Shown: positions 24,011 to 35,711, counted from the first letter of the stretch. The stretch: DNA of 64,000 nt from Riptortus pedestris (GCA_019009955.1 CM032230.1:34620501-34684500); one strand, 5' to 3'. Notes: generated by a model from the letters alone, not told the origin. Translations and numbers: made by a program.

Positions 24011-24295
24011 TTTCGAAATTGGGAACTCGATTTCCCAAATCGGGAATATGGAGTACTCATGAAGATGTCGCTGTACATTGAGATCGTTGGGCGGGGCTAA
24101 CGATTTTCTCTGACTGGACATCCATGAAAAAAAAAACAAATATACAATATTCATAACACAAAATGAGCTAACCATTTTCTGGAGACTTCCTGAACAGCCT
24201 TTTCAAGATAATTCCATTTGATATTTTAACGAAGCATTCAAATGTTGATTTATTTTTAACCAGACGTTGCTAAGGGAGCTGCTTAAATTAAAAAT
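24011..24295. other. Unassigned DNA
   Basis: It directly follows the truncated family H copy; GGGAACTCGATTTCCC near 24021 could be a remnant of its palindrome. Nothing else recognised. Confidence 0.3.
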
Positions 24296-24425
24296 TATTG
24301 TTATTTATTAATATCTACTTTTTGTTACTATGGCTAATTGGAACGGGTTATCTACAGGTCACCACTCTTTTCTAGATTCGTCACTTAATAAATTCATATT
24401 CCCCGGGCGGGAATCTTACTCTCCA
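24296..24425 (-). mobile_element. SINE copy, internally deleted
   Basis: On the plus strand TTATTTATTAATATCTACTT, GGCTAATTGGAACGGG, TTATCTACAGG and CTCTTTTCTAG match the reverse of the SINE 3' part. TCGTCACTTAATAAATTC and CCCCGGGCGGGAATC match the body and the B-box side after a deletion. Confidence 0.7.
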
Positions 24426-25225
24426 CTCTAAATAAAATTAAACATTAGCATTATTAAATAGTTTAAATTAAGCAAATGCAATTTCACTATTCTTAGGTGT
24501 TTTCACTGATATATATTTTAGTTATTCTTTCTTTACAACGCATTCTTGTAGAAAAATTGTTATTGAACCAGATTTAACTGAGCAGACCCTCACTGTCATG
24601 TTTCTATGTAACATTTTTCTTTTAATGAATAATTCACGCCCACACACACACACACACAAACAAACACACATACACGGTCAATATCTCACTCGACCTACCA
24701 GGACTAACTGTAATGTGGTTCGAAGGTGCGTTAGCATAAGGGCATCGGGTAAGAGGTCCACTGATCCCAGAGCAACTGTAAATATTGGGGCATTAAACAG
24801 CTGCTGGATATTCAACCCTCTGCTCCCTCTCATCCCAGCCACCCTTACTCCGGCACGGCTCCTTGTTTGGTTACATTACACTCTCTCTCACTCACCCCTT
24901 CTCTCTCTCTTCCCTCTCACTCTCTCTCTCTCTTTTTAGGGGAATATATCAATTTTCAAAAAAAAAGTTAGAATTTTGATGTATTGTATTATACTGAATA
25001 ATAGAGCATATTAGATATAATCTTAGACATTTGTTTTTGGATATTTTTGTGTTTGTGTAGATGGTTTTTGATATAAATGTTAATAAAAGTAATGTTTTTT
25101 CATGGCTGTTTGATTTTTTTTATTTATTTCTTTTTTCTTCTATTTTGTAATCTACTTATTATTGTATCTATCCTTTAACGCTATGCCTATGTCCCTGTAT
25201 AGTCCGCGAAGATTTATGAAATTGT
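24426..25225. other. Unassigned DNA with CA and TC simple repeats
   Basis: (CA)n at about 24642-24672 and a TC-rich tract at 24880-24935. The open frame at 24598-24939 is built on these simple repeats and is not credible as a gene. Confidence 0.4.
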
Positions 25226-25229
25226 GTTT

Positions 25230-25326
25230 TAGCTATTGAGGTTATACTCATGGCGGAATTTTCGAAATTTTTCTTCAAATGTCCATCGATCCTTCCTAGT
25301 AGATGATGAAAATGAGATACGTTCAA

Positions 25327-25420
<94 letters not shown>

Positions 25421-25817
25421 GTTACATAGCGGTCGCATGTTTTGTTTGATCGTTACCAAACTCGATATTTAGTCGTTTTGTGTAAAAAGAAAGATCAAGT
25501 TTGTTAACGGCTGAAATCGGACCAGTGGAAGGAAGGGTTTAGACGGGAGGATTTTCGAAAATTCGAAATATCTTCGTTACTATACGTCGGATCGAAACAT
25601 AGTATAGAATCAATCTTATTGCAAATTAGATTTACTATAAATATTGCTTTTTATATTTGCATTTTTATTAAATTTGGGCGGATAACAGACGAGAGTGAGT
25701 TTCCCGCCAAAAGCTAGTTCGGCAGTTTCCTTAACTTTTCGGCTCTCGTGAAATTTCTCTATTGTAAAACTTCACGTGGGAAATCTGTTTAGTTTTCGCA
25801 GTCCCTGCGTGACGGAC
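25230..25817 (+). mobile_element. Family H element with long (TA)n
   Basis: The left end is truncated to TTTTAGCTATTGAGG. The end block, a long (TA)n (25331-25414), AGCGGTCGCATG, the core and a short GTCGGC-type module (AAGCTAGTTCGGCAG) follow. It ends GTGGGAAATCTGTTTAG, TTCGCAGTCCCTGCGT, GACGGAC. Open frames on both strands through this copy reflect the TA run only. Confidence 0.9.
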
Positions 25818-26200
25818 TTTTGGATTTTAGGAACGTTGTTTATGTAAATATGAAAGACTACTGAAAACCAGAGGGGCAGTGTCTTGCTTTAGTTGATGAT
25901 TACGAATCATTAATATTAACACAAAATGTTCCATTAATAATAATTGGAAAGGTTATATTTAGTTTTTAAGGATTTTATTCGTTAAAACGACAATAATTTC
26001 ACTCTTAGTTCTTTCCATGAAGTTAAATCACGTTTATCATGCGCCTTTGAAGGTTCCTATGTGGAATAAGTGGACGGATATATATTCCTCGGGCTGCCGG
26101 TCCCCTTTAAGAATAGGCCAAAAAAAGAAATTTATAAAATAGTATCGTTGGGTTGGGAAAAACACTGGTTCTTTAAGATGATCATCGATAATGATTTTTG
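25818..26200. other. Unassigned DNA
   Basis: No gene or known repeat recognised. Confidence 0.4.
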
Positions 26201-26202
26201 AT

Positions 26203-26600
26203 ACATGTATTCACCCAATAGTTTCTTATGGTTGCCAGACAAGGTTCTCACGCAAACCTATTCAAACAAACTACAAACTTGACAATGTGCAGAGTAGGAG
26301 AGCATGCCAAGTATAAGCAGAACGGATAAGATTAGTATCTGGTTTTGAAGGATATAACCGACCACATAAACAACCTCAAATTGAAATGGGCAGATGTGCT
26401 AATAACCAGGAATGCAAGATGGTCGAATACATGGTCGATGACTGTTTGGACACCATATGGTCTCGAGAGGAGACAATGAAGACATGCCAAGCGATGGAGA
26501 GACTGGTTTCAGGATGGAAATGCAGATGCTAATTGTTGAAGATCAGCTCGGGACAGACAAGCCTGTTCTCTCGAATCGAAGATCATGAACCCCCACAACC
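26203..26600 (+). pseudogene. RTE-type LINE ORF2 C-terminal remnant
   Basis: Translations in shifting frames give TCIHPIVSYGCQT (about 26207-26245), the segment after the polymerase palm in many LINEs. Further on come ITDHINNLKLKWAD, NARWSNTW, WTPYGLERRQ and KRWRDWFQDG. These match in order the C-terminal pattern I know from RTE/BovB-like elements: LKW.WAGHV, D.RW, W.P.G.R.RG.P, RW.D. Stops and frameshifts occur throughout, and the conserved GH after WA is lost. The polymerase active site is not included. It is flanked on the right by a hAT-like element. The clade is inferred from motif order, not from a search. Confidence 0.65.
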
Positions 26601-26635
26601 CAGTAGGCTCCTTATTTGAGTGTGGGTAGCTAAGG

Positions 26636-27345
26636 CAGCGCTTCTCAAACCTTTTTGGTGACGAAACCCTTTTGGAAAGCAAAAACTTGTCGGAACACTA
26701 AAATAAAACCAAAATGTCTTTATGTGCATTCTTTCTTAATTATCAAAATAATAGTACCATGTACAAATAGAAGAGATAAAAAATCTAATAGGAGTTATGA
26801 AACTGTTTTTATTTTTCGTCTATTGGTTAATATCAGGGATAGAAGTGAGTTGAAGTCCCATATCAGGTTTGGCGATCTGTGTATTGTGGTATTTTGTTTT
26901 TGGTGGCTCCATAGGTAGAGAATCACAATTCTCCTTCACACAAGTATGTTTTTGGGAACGGGAGAAGAACATTCAGTGCCGTTTTGGCAAGCTTCGGATA
27001 TTCATCTTGGATTCTGCACCAAAAATCGTTGAGAGGCGTCGTTTTGAACGTCGTGACTCTATACATGTGTCTAATTATTATATTTCTAAAGAAGATTCAT
27101 ATACCTCGTTGGAAATACTTTTGGGCTTTTACGAATTGGGTAAAAAGGTATTTTGAATCCATGATTTCATTTTGGATACGCCGCTCCAAATATTCACCCG
27201 AGCGCACGTATCGTGGTACGACCCATCAGAGAGAGAGAGAGAGAGAGAGAGAGATGTGTTTTGAATTTTTTTCTAAATTCTCGTGGAGCCTCTTCAGGGG
27301 TTTCGTGGAATCCTAGGGTTCCGAGGAACACGTTGAGTATGGCTG
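26636..27345. mobile_element. Non-autonomous hAT-like element candidate
   Basis: The left terminus CAGCGCTTCTCAAACC and the right terminus, whose reverse complement is CAGCCATACTCAACG, agree at 9 of the first 13 bases and share the CAG start typical of hAT ends. Near the ends lie GGTGACGAAACCC and GGGGTTTCGTGGAATCC, also complementary in part. The length is about 710 bp and a (GA)n run lies at 27230-27254. The 8-bp flanks (AGCTAAGG, CCCTAGGA) are only loosely alike, so a target duplication is not established. Open frames inside show no transposase motif. Confidence 0.5.
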
Positions 27346-28103
27346 CCCTAGGACAGCGCCTCTCTTCAATGTAAATAGAGTACTAAAAGAAATTATAGAA
27401 CACCGATCAATAACTACCATTAAGGGAATATTTATTTTTTATAGTTGATTTACATCGGTTACTCCGATTATTAGTGTTTTTATAATGCAATAAAAGGCCT
27501 TTGATTAGATTTATACCCCCTTAACCGAACGGTTCAAACAGAATATGATATAGTGGTTATATTGTAAGCCAACTGAAAGGAGCTTAATTTCCGAGGAAAT
27601 TAAGAAAAAAAGTTACAAGAAACGAAAGATGCAATGACTCAGGGGATCTTTCCCCCTTAAAATAGTAGTGAAATCAATAGAGTTGCACGGCTTTGACGTC
27701 AAGGACTATGCAATCGGATGAGAATGCGCCAGCCGCACTATGGCGCAAGGTCATGCTCCCTGTCTTCACCCCTTCTATTGCGGCGGATTACCTTCCTTGA
27801 TCAATCCGCGCACGTGCGCTTTTCTTTCCGCAAGCTATGGGACAGCATTATCTGATAGAGGTGCTTCTACCCCCCAAAGTTTCTTATTGCTCATCAATTA
27901 GGGTTGTTTAAGAAGTTGAGACGCACGTTTCTCTTCTTGGGCAAGGGACTGGAATCATCTTGGTGCACACCCTTCGAAGGCCGTTGCGTTAATTGACCTC
28001 AGATCCAAATTTAAGTAGCTACTCGTTTGAATCATGATGTGTATAGAAAAGCCAGTAAAGCCAAATCTCAAATTCCGATAAGTTCTATCAATCGAAATGG
28101 GGT
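27346..28103. other. Unassigned DNA including a GC-richer island
   Basis: From about 27690 to 27990 the base composition is much more GC-rich than its surroundings and contains a perfect 12-bp palindrome GCGCACGTGCGC (27808-27819) with a central CACGTG. No open frame or promoter can be defended. Confidence 0.35.
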
Positions 28104-28300
28104 TCAGATATCCATGTGAGTTAAGGCGTCGGTCTTAATTATTTTGGAAAGACATGAGTCGTTGTTTCGATTCTCACCTGGCCAATAGAAATGTATCCAG
28201 AGATGTACTCATGAAATAGAATCCTTAATTCCAGCACGACACTACAGAAAGGAGTAGTAAACCGCAGATGACCCGTTCAGCTATGGATAAACCCCGTCGT
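28104..28300 (+). mobile_element. SINE copy with tRNA-like head
   Basis: CCATGTGAGTTAAGGCGT, GGTCTTAAT and a B-box-like TGTTTCGATTCTCACC, then CAATAGAAA, match the SINE head. Further right GAATCCTTAATTCCAGC, CAGAAAGGAG and GTAAACCGCAGATGACCCG follow the order of the SINE body (AAATCCTTAGTCCCACCC, AGAAAAGGATGG, GTAACCTGTAGAT). The tail is lost. Confidence 0.7.
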
Positions 28301-28665
28301 AATTAGCCATTAGTTCATAAAGTGGTCGTAAAAAAATAACAATAAATCGAACGTATGATTTGGATATATGCAGATTGAGCTTAGAGCAATCCAGAGTAAC
28401 ATAAAATATTTTGATTTCTTTATTTGTTTTGTTTGTTTGGTGCAAGAAAATATTTAGAAGCAATATGCGATAAGAGTAATGAATATTTATTGCCCAAACT
28501 ACAGATATTTATATTTGTCTACATGAAACATATGACGAGATCCTCTGACATGATAGCAATTAAATAAGTCAGAACGATTAGAATTTATTTAGGGGTGGTT
28601 ATCGATTAAGTGTGCGATTGCTTTGTGTGTCCGTGAACATTCCCAATACGTTTGTACGAGATCCT

Positions 28666-28697
<32 letters not shown>

Positions 28698-29035
28698 TGT
28701 ATGTGTGAGTGTAACTACCACTACCAGAACTTCTGACCATATTAATGATAATCGTTTTAAGATAATTATATAGTTATATTATTGTTTTCTTCTTTCAGTA
28801 GTGATTGTAAATAAACTAAATACCTCCATAGTAACTGTGGAATCAACTGGAATTTTATTGGGAGACCGGACTTGATAATTAACATATCTTTTCTAAAGAC
28901 TTCACTTAACTCAATGGTCAACACTCCACCCATAGGATGAAACCGCCCGCCTAGAGCTGCGGACGTTGAGATTTCTTAAGAGATGGGCCATAATGTATTA
29001 TTAATCAGTTTAATAAGTGTATCTTTTTAGATTAG
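28301..29035. other. Unassigned DNA with a (GT)n microsatellite
   Basis: (GT)n at 28669-28698. No gene recognised. Confidence 0.4.
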
Positions 29036-29039
29036 ATTT

Positions 29040-29345
29040 AGATTTTAGTAGAGCCCTGTCCTGTTATTAATTGTATTGTATAAAAGTCAGTATGTGCTTC
29101 TTTAATGTTCATATATTCTGCAATGTACGGAATGAAAGTCTTTAAATGTTGTCCTTTATTTGTTACTGTCCATTGCTGTGTTGCCTTTTGTTTTTGGTGC
29201 CTGTTTGTAGTAAATGTTTAATGTGAGTCTTAAGTATTTTTGAGTAACATTCTATAATTTCCGAAGGCTTAGGAGAATATTTTGCTGCTTTATCAGCAAC
29301 TTCATTACCTCCAGAATGTCCAGGAATCCATACAAAATTGATGTC
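29040..29345 (-). pseudogene. LINE RNase H domain fragment
   Basis: The minus strand reads FDINFVWIPGHSGGNEVADK starting near 29345, the last part of a LINE-encoded RNase H domain: W(I/V)PGHSG followed by N(E)xAD, with the conserved His and the final Asp. Downstream on the same strand and past a frameshift come LKTFIP, then DFYTIQLITGQGS, corresponding to the LITGHGxF stretch that follows RNase H in I/R1-like LINEs. The fragment ends at a stop cluster near 29040. The 5' side abuts a (GT)n run at 29359-29384, and the polymerase part is absent. Confidence 0.7.
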
Positions 29346-30074
29346 AAATTGTACATATATGTGTGTGTGTGTGTGTGTGTGTGTATACATACACATACGA
29401 CTTCATATAGTCTTATTTTTATTTATAATTTATTTGTTATCATTTATTTATATTTGTCTTCGTTCCACCCAAAATTTCACATATTTAACAATTGATTCCC
29501 CTAAATGTACTAAATTAAACTTTAAAGGGAGTAAAAAAAGTCATGGTTTTGGACAATAAATTTCTGCCTACACCCTACCTAACTTGCGACCTTTATTCCA
29601 AATAATAGTTTTAATCACGGTCAGGTACTGAGATTTCAAACTTTAACGGAGTTACGGAACACAAGTGACGTTTAAGTTCATTAAATGGAAGGTCAATAAT
29701 TTACGAGCCCATAAAATGCAAGAGGCATATAACTAATAATTTGTGTACTGGTTCAGTAATTCGTGTGACCAGCTGATGTGCTAGACATATAGCAATAAGT
29801 AAATAGACACTCGTTTTAGGGAATTGGAGTGTGGATGTTGAATATCACGGGATGTAATAATAAGGCCTTATCTAGACTAGCAATTTAATTTAGCGCACAC
29901 CACTATGCGCTAAATTAAATCGCTCATGGAACAAAGTGTTATTAATTTACCCCTTGAAATAAACTTAATTAAAACTTCACAAGCATGCCCCGATTAATAT
30001 ATTAAATTAATTATGTTCATAATTTCAAATATATATAATCAGATCCTCGTTCATTAATTTAAAAATGTATAAGG
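29346..30074. other. Unassigned DNA with microsatellite and a 14-bp palindrome
   Basis: (GT)n at 29359-29384. A perfect 14-bp inverted repeat (ATTTAATTTAGCGC 29883-29896, GCGCTAAATTAAAT 29907-29920, loop of 10) follows AAGGCCTTATCTAGACTAGC. This resembles the terminal region of small DNA transposons, but no partner end was found. Confidence 0.4.
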
Positions 30075-30085
30075 AACTTAATGTA

Positions 30086-30236
30086 TTATGTATATATATT
30101 ATTATAAAAACATTGTTAAAAATTTTGACAAAATGCACATATAATGCAAATATGCATGGGATGTGCAGAAAAATATAATCCCTCCACATAGGGTTACTAT
30201 GTAGAGGAAATATGTAAAGAAAAAAAAAAAGAAAGT
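30086..30236 (+). mobile_element. 5'-truncated LINE tail with terminal stem-loop
   Basis: A 151-bp insertion between identical 11-bp repeats AACTTAATGTA (30075-30085 and 30237-30247), the signature of target-primed reverse transcription. Its 3' part has CCTCCACATAG, loop GGTTA, CTATGTAGAGG (30181-30207), then an A-rich tail. The same hairpin and tail close the LINE copies at 36776-37512 and 40885-41307. It contains no coding sequence. Confidence 0.7.
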
Positions 30237-30247
30237 AACTTAATGTA

Positions 30248-31735
30248 CATTTATTTTACAATTAAATCTGAGTCTGCTAAAAAGAAAAGTGTTTACAATA
30301 GAATAGTGCATTTGTAATACGTAATATGGGCATAGTGTTATTAGATTGTAACCAAAAGTTGAAGTACAACGCATAGCATAATTTAACTCATATACATATA
30401 AAACATTTTCATCTTAAAATAGTTTACCACAAATTATTTGCATTTATTGGATTTATTTCTATTTATACCAATAATAACAATTGCTATGAAGTACACGTGA
30501 GAAAGATAAGTTAATATATATTATTTGAAAAGCATTAATATTTATAAACGTTTATATTTGCATATTATAAAGACAATATTTTTACAATTTACGTATTTTA
30601 CAAAGACTTACATAGACATTTAATATTTGTAAAATGTATAATAAAAGTAATCAAATTAAATTGAAGAAAACAAAAAAAAATAAATAAAAAAAAATCTGTG
30701 AAAATATATCAGTGAAATTGCAATAATAAATGAACCCCATTTTAGTAATGAATACAATTTTCTTCAATTATCCTTAATTTTCTACCTTGTATATATTTTA
30801 CACAGATTTTATGACTATTATTAATTTGCAATTTAAATATTAATTAGAGGTATTTGGATAAAATTAAACCATTGCGAATTGTTTTACAATGGGTAGGTGC
30901 TACGTCCATATCCATTTTCAGGTATTTATTCAGCTTGCCTGCGAGTTTTATTTAATTTATTTGTTTTGGATTATAATTTAAATTGACTTTAGCAATAATT
31001 GTTAACAATTTCATTTTGTTCTAATTAATCTACGCCAGTCTAATGTTGTCGTTTCAGTGCTAGCTGGAACTGGTCAACTAATGAATTTATTCATTACATG
31101 ATTGCAATTATTTCATGTAATTCTTAGAAATTATAAGTGTGTGGATTAAAATATTTTTTTCCCTTCTTTATCTAAAAAATTTACCATTGCAAATGAATTC
31201 TAATATTTTATATTTGCATATTCTGACGTAGGACCCTCAAGTAAAAAAATGAATCGGAAATGAAATACTATTTTAAACGAGTGTATTCATGTTATATTTT
31301 CATTACATTTCGACAAGTACAACGCTGATTTAACAATTATTCTGGATATGTAGAATATGAGAATATATGAATGTGACATCCCCACCTGAAATAAAAATTA
31401 GTTAATATTAATAAAATTGTTATAGTAAAAAGATAGATAAGAATACAGAATAAATGATGAAAAATATTCCTTTGAATATGATGTTACTCTGCTATCTGGA
31501 AGCTAGAAGCTCAGTTTGCAATTGTATTTATTTTTAAAAAATTATAATGTCATCAGTGGTTGGATCAACTTATAAGTCTCACGTTCAGAAACACTTTTAG
31601 CCCGGTTATTAACTTGTAAAGTGTGTCTTACTTATTTTGAATTTAAGTAGTTATTCATTAAAGTATATTGAAGACATTGAAAAAAAGTCTTAGGAGCTTT
31701 CAAGAAAATTAAAATTTCAACAACTTTGTTAATAC
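30248..31735. other. Unassigned very AT-rich DNA
   Basis: No gene or named repeat recognised in this stretch. Confidence 0.4.
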
Positions 31736-31739
31736 AAAA

Positions 31740-32093
31740 TTTTTCTATCCAACTCACAGTAACTGAGATATTTCGAATTTTCAATTATTCGTCCCCTCTC
31801 TCCCAAGACTGATTTAAGCCATTACATAAAATAATCTTTAGTTATTCCTGCAATGGTTAAATATCGAGTGAGGGGTGATCGAATAAAAATCTTGCTGTTT
31901 AGAACGAAAATTCTTAAATGATGACGATATGATTGGTTCTATACAATTTTTCGATCTGACGTATATTAACGAAAATTAATGGAATTTTAGAAATAGGTGT
32001 TAAATAGTTAAATGATCATGAAAGTTGATCATAATTTTTTATTGTTTAAATATATACATATACATATATATATACATATACATATACATACAT

Positions 32094-32127
<34 letters not shown>

Positions 32128-32254
32128 AGTTTAGAACGGGCCTAATTTCTTCATCTTTTTGTGTAGAATTTATGCTGATTTGAAGAAATGTTTTGAAAAC
32201 CTCGGCATGAGTACAACCTCTACAGCTGATTTCTCTTAAGGGAAACCTGCTAAA
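31740..32254 (-). mobile_element. Family H element, core duplicated or rearranged
   Basis: A first reverse core piece (AACTGAGATATTTCGAATTTTC, CCCTCTCTCCCAAGACTG, TTAAATATCGAGTG) is followed near 31930 by a second start of the core (GATTGGTTCTATACAATTTTTC). A TA/CA microsatellite (32048-32126) and the end block follow, closing at GATTTCTCTTAAGGGAAACC and TGCTAAAA. The hairpin end is missing. Confidence 0.75.
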
Positions 32255-32639
32255 AATATATTCTTATATTGTATTACAAGGGCTACATATGGGGTATATG
32301 AGAGGGTTGATTTGAGGCTAGCTTGTAGGGAAAGCCTCGACTACCATTACATCATCCTATTAGTACTCTGTAATTGAGTCAGACGAACTTTGTATCTACT
32401 CTCAACTTATGTTTCTCTCACGCGACCGTTTGTTTCAGTTTGTACTGGCTCCTAAATTGTCATTATCTATACTGTCAAAGACAGTTTGGTGCTTTAGCAT
32501 TTTCGAAAAAGTCCTTTTGGCAGCAGAGTTTCCTAATGCGAAATCAATCTCCTTTTGAGGTTGTACTGCATGAAGCCATTTGCAACAAAAAATACCAAAA
32601 TCTCTCTCTTTCACTGCATGTACAACCTCCCCTCTACAT

Positions 32640-32758
<119 letters not shown>

Positions 32759-32764
32759 ATATAT

Positions 32765-33480
32765 AGCTAAAGTAAATCTAACGATAAAGTACCTTAATGG
32801 CTGAAATTGGAGCTGTGGAAAGGGTTTAAACGGAGGGTATTTCAAAAATTCCAAATATTTCCGTTATTAGGCGTGAGTCGGAAAAATTGTATAAAAATAA
32901 TCTCATTAAAAATGTAAATTTTGAAAAATGTCCTCAATTCTCCATTGATCCTACCTAGGAGATGACACGCGTCAACAATTATATATATTACCTCTAGCGG
33001 TCGCAATTTGTGATTAATCGTTACTGGATATATGAGCGTTGAATGTAAAACTATAAAATACGAATATAAAATATTCTAAATATTTACGTTATTATATTTC
33101 GAATCGAAAAATTGCATAGAACCAATCCCTATTTTTAAACGTTTTATTTTAAACTAAAGTTCAAGTTAGAAGGGAATAAGAGGGAGAATTTCACGAATTC
33201 GAAGTATATCCGTTATTATACGTCAGATCGAAAAATTGTATAGAATCTAGTTGCAATTTCCTATAAATGTATAATCATTTTTTTTTGTATATTGAATATT
33301 AAACGAGATTTAAATATTGGTATTTTATACTTTTCAGCATCGGTTAAACCCCCTTTTCTAGTCGTAGGTTAGCAATAAGCCAATATATCATGAAAGGTTT
33401 TATTCATAGCTTAAATAGCAAAACAAATATGTTTTGTGATAGCATCATTTAAGATGTTACGTTATGACTCAAAAATGATT
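32765..33480 (+). mobile_element. Mosaic of family H pieces
   Basis: Core (GTACCTTAATGGCTGAAATTGG, CGTTATTAGGCGTGAGTCGG) runs into an end block (CTCCATTGATCCTACCTAGG) and a second microsatellite scrap. The hairpin remnant (CTCTAGCGGTCGCAATTTG), two more core pieces and the TTCAGCATCGGTTAAACCC module follow. The order shows at least two copies joined or rearranged. Both termini are absent. Confidence 0.7.
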
Positions 33481-33504
33481 ATTTGATCTATCCCATACCC
33501 TATA

Positions 33505-33790
33505 TGTAACCGTCTCATCTAAAACTAAAGATCATATTTGTTAATTTCTGAAATTCAAACTGGTGGGCTTTAAAGGGGGAGTTGAATTCTATAATTCAAA
33601 ATTTCTCCGTTATACTGAGTCAAATCGAAAAGTAGCATACAACCTATATTGTTATCCTAATAATGTTTTACAATTGTTGGTGGATACATTTTATCCTTTT
33701 CAAATAATTAGGGGGTTGTTCGTATTTTCTTGTTTTTAGCCTTCAGCGAAGCTCCACTTCTACTCATCGAGCATTAACTTAGAAATGAAG
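33505..33790 (+). mobile_element. Family H core fragment
   Basis: AACTAAAGATCATATTTG, ATTTCTCCGTTATACTG and TTTTTAGCCTTCAGCGAAGC followed by CCACTTCTACTCAT represent the core and the first middle module. No termini. Confidence 0.65.
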
Positions 33791-34245
33791 AATATAGGGC
33801 GAGATAAGATCACTAGTGCCATACCAGCTAGTAGAACATCTGCTAAGTTTATCTTTGTATTTACGTGTGTTCTAACGTTCATTCTAATCTGAGTGTCAGC
33901 TTACTGAGTAAGCATGTAGCATGAGATCTGTTGTCCTAGAACCTCATCCCCTTGTTCTTAGCAAGACGGGCGATAATCCTCTTACTGGAGTGCTACATCT
34001 AGTCTCCGGCTAAGCCAGCGCTGACTTACATTTTCTGCTTACCATCAGCAACCCTAAACTTTCCAAAGTACTCCATTAGAATGCTTGAGAATGTTTATTT
34101 ATGTCATTTATAACTTTTGTAGCGTCCATTCATCATGACAATCTAGTCAGCTGTAATTGAAGTTTTTTAGTTGGTAATAACACTATAATAGCTTAACAGA
34201 GGTACTCGGGTCAAGGCAGGTATTCCCACCTTAATCTTATTTATT
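33791..34245. other. Unassigned DNA
   Basis: Locally less AT-rich at 33880-34060, with small inverted repeats (CAGCTTACTGAGTAAGC). No gene recognised. Confidence 0.3.
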
Positions 34246-34365
34246 TTAGCAGATTTTCCTTAAGGGAAATCAGCTATTGAGGTCCATTTTCGAAAACTTT
34301 CATCAAATGTCATTCGATCCTTCCCAGGAGATGACGAAAATGAGGTCCGGTCAAAATTATATATA

Positions 34366-34660
34366 TGGTGTTGTTGTTTTTTGGAATCTTGTCAGTGTTG
34401 GTGAAAAAATCTGAGTTCGTTCCAATATTTCGAGAATATTTATTTTCTCTTCTTTAAGGCGTAATCCTAATGTAAACAGAGGTACAACAATGATGTACAA
34501 TAGTTTTTAAGTATCTTCAGTCTTGCCCTGAAGAAGAGAAAATAAATATTCTTCAAATATTGGAATGAACTAAGATATTTTCACCAACACTGACCAAGAC
34601 TTCAAAAAACAACAACACCATATATACATATATATATAACCTGGTCGAAAACAACAACAC
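34366..34660. mobile_element. Foldback element with 90-bp inverted arms
   Basis: The left arm (34366 to about 34457: TGGTGTTGTTGTTTTTTGG, CAGTGTTGGTGAAAAAATC, TTCCAATATTTCGAG, TATTTTCTCTTCTT) is the near reverse complement of the right arm (about 34531-34620), with about 70 bp between. Outside the right arm AACCTGGTCGAAAACAACAA continues the element. Half of it recurs at 20389-20521. On the right arm CTGAAGAAGAGAAAATAAAT then ATTCTTCAAATATTGG resembles the terminal motif of Penelope-like elements (inference). Confidence 0.75.
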
Positions 34661-34667
34661 TATTAAG

Positions 34668-34702
<35 letters not shown>

Positions 34703-34937
34703 TATATATATAGTTATATATATTTGTCTGTTAACGCTCTAGCGGTCGCAATTTTTGTTTGATCGGTACCAAACTCGATATTTAATCGTTTTATGTAAAA
34801 AGAAAGATCAAGTTCGTTCATGGCTGAAATCGGACTAGTAGGAGGGGGGGGGTTAGGGAGGGGGATTTTTGAAAATTCAAAATATCTCCGTTATTATGCG
34901 TCGGATCGAAAAATTGTATAGAATCAATCTTATTGTA

Positions 34938-35532
34938 AACTAGCTCAGATACCCGGCTTCGCCCGGGAATTCATTTGAGGCTGAATGGTGATGGTATTTT
35001 TTTTTTTCAAGGTTTTACTTTGCATACTATTTCGACATTTACCCGTCCCAGTGTTTAGGATTTATACCCGATATTGGTGTGGATTTATTAATAATAAATA
35101 ATATTATTTAGTTTGGTCGAGTCTTTTGTGTCAAATAAAATTGTTCACTTCCGTTATAGGTTTTAGCGTATATCTCGTTTATAATTCAGTATACGAAAAA
35201 AGTGTATATAACAAAAGTTACTCTAAATAACAAAATAAACAACTTTTGTTATTTTTAATTTCTGGCTTCCCTTATAACCCCCACTCCAGTTCGTCTCAGA
35301 GAATATTAATATAGCCTAAAGTCTAAGTTGGGTTAGTAGTAATGTACATACCAAGTTTCATAAAATTCGGTTCAGCCGTTTATGCGTGAAAAGGTAACAA
35401 ACAAACAAACAAACAAATAAACAAACAAACACACACGAAAGAAACAAAATGCAGTTATGGTGTCTATGACATGTGAAACGAAAAGTTATCGTGAAATTTC
35501 GCGAAAAAAATCAATGTACAGACAGAGGTTAC

Positions 35533-35595
<63 letters not shown>
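34938..35595 (+). mobile_element. Retroposon inserted into a family H element
   Basis: It starts CTAGCTCAGATACCCGG and has an early CCCGGCTTCGCCCGGG stem. It continues through GGTTTTAGCGTATATCTCG, AATAAACAACTTTTGTTAT and ATTCGGTTCAGCCGTTTATG, then CGTGAAAAGGTAACAAAC with (CAAA)n. The end is GTACAGACAGAGGTTACAAT and (TA)n to ATAGAT. The CCCGG/CCGGG start and the CAGCCGTTT near the end are known from widespread arthropod RTE-derived retroposons (from memory). No protein is encoded. Confidence 0.65.
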
Positions 35596-35711
35596 TTAAA
35601 TTTACTATACGCAGTCCCTTTCGTGACAGACTTTTTTGTGACGTTTTGGTGTGTCACAATTTTCGTGATTCGTACTTTTGCTTGTCCTAATAAAAAAAAA
35701 TCCCCCTCGTA

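Larger units (their letters stand above)
34247..35631 (+). mobile_element. Family H element carrying two nested insertions
   Basis: The left end TAGCAGATTTTCCTTAAGGG and end block run to GTCCGGTCAAAATTATATA. A foldback element (34366 to about 34660) sits in the microsatellite. The element resumes with (TA)n, AACGCTCTAGCGGTCGC and a core up to CAATCTTATTGTAAA (34937), is interrupted by a retroposon, and resumes at ATTAAATTTACTATA (35596). It then jumps by deletion to CGCAGTCCCTTTCGTG and GACAGAC. Removing both insertions leaves one ordinary but internally deleted copy. Confidence 0.8.

Noticed and set aside
26636..27345. Firm hAT target-site duplication
   Set aside because: The flanking octamers AGCTAAGG and CCCTAGGA are too different; the element is kept as a candidate on its ends only.
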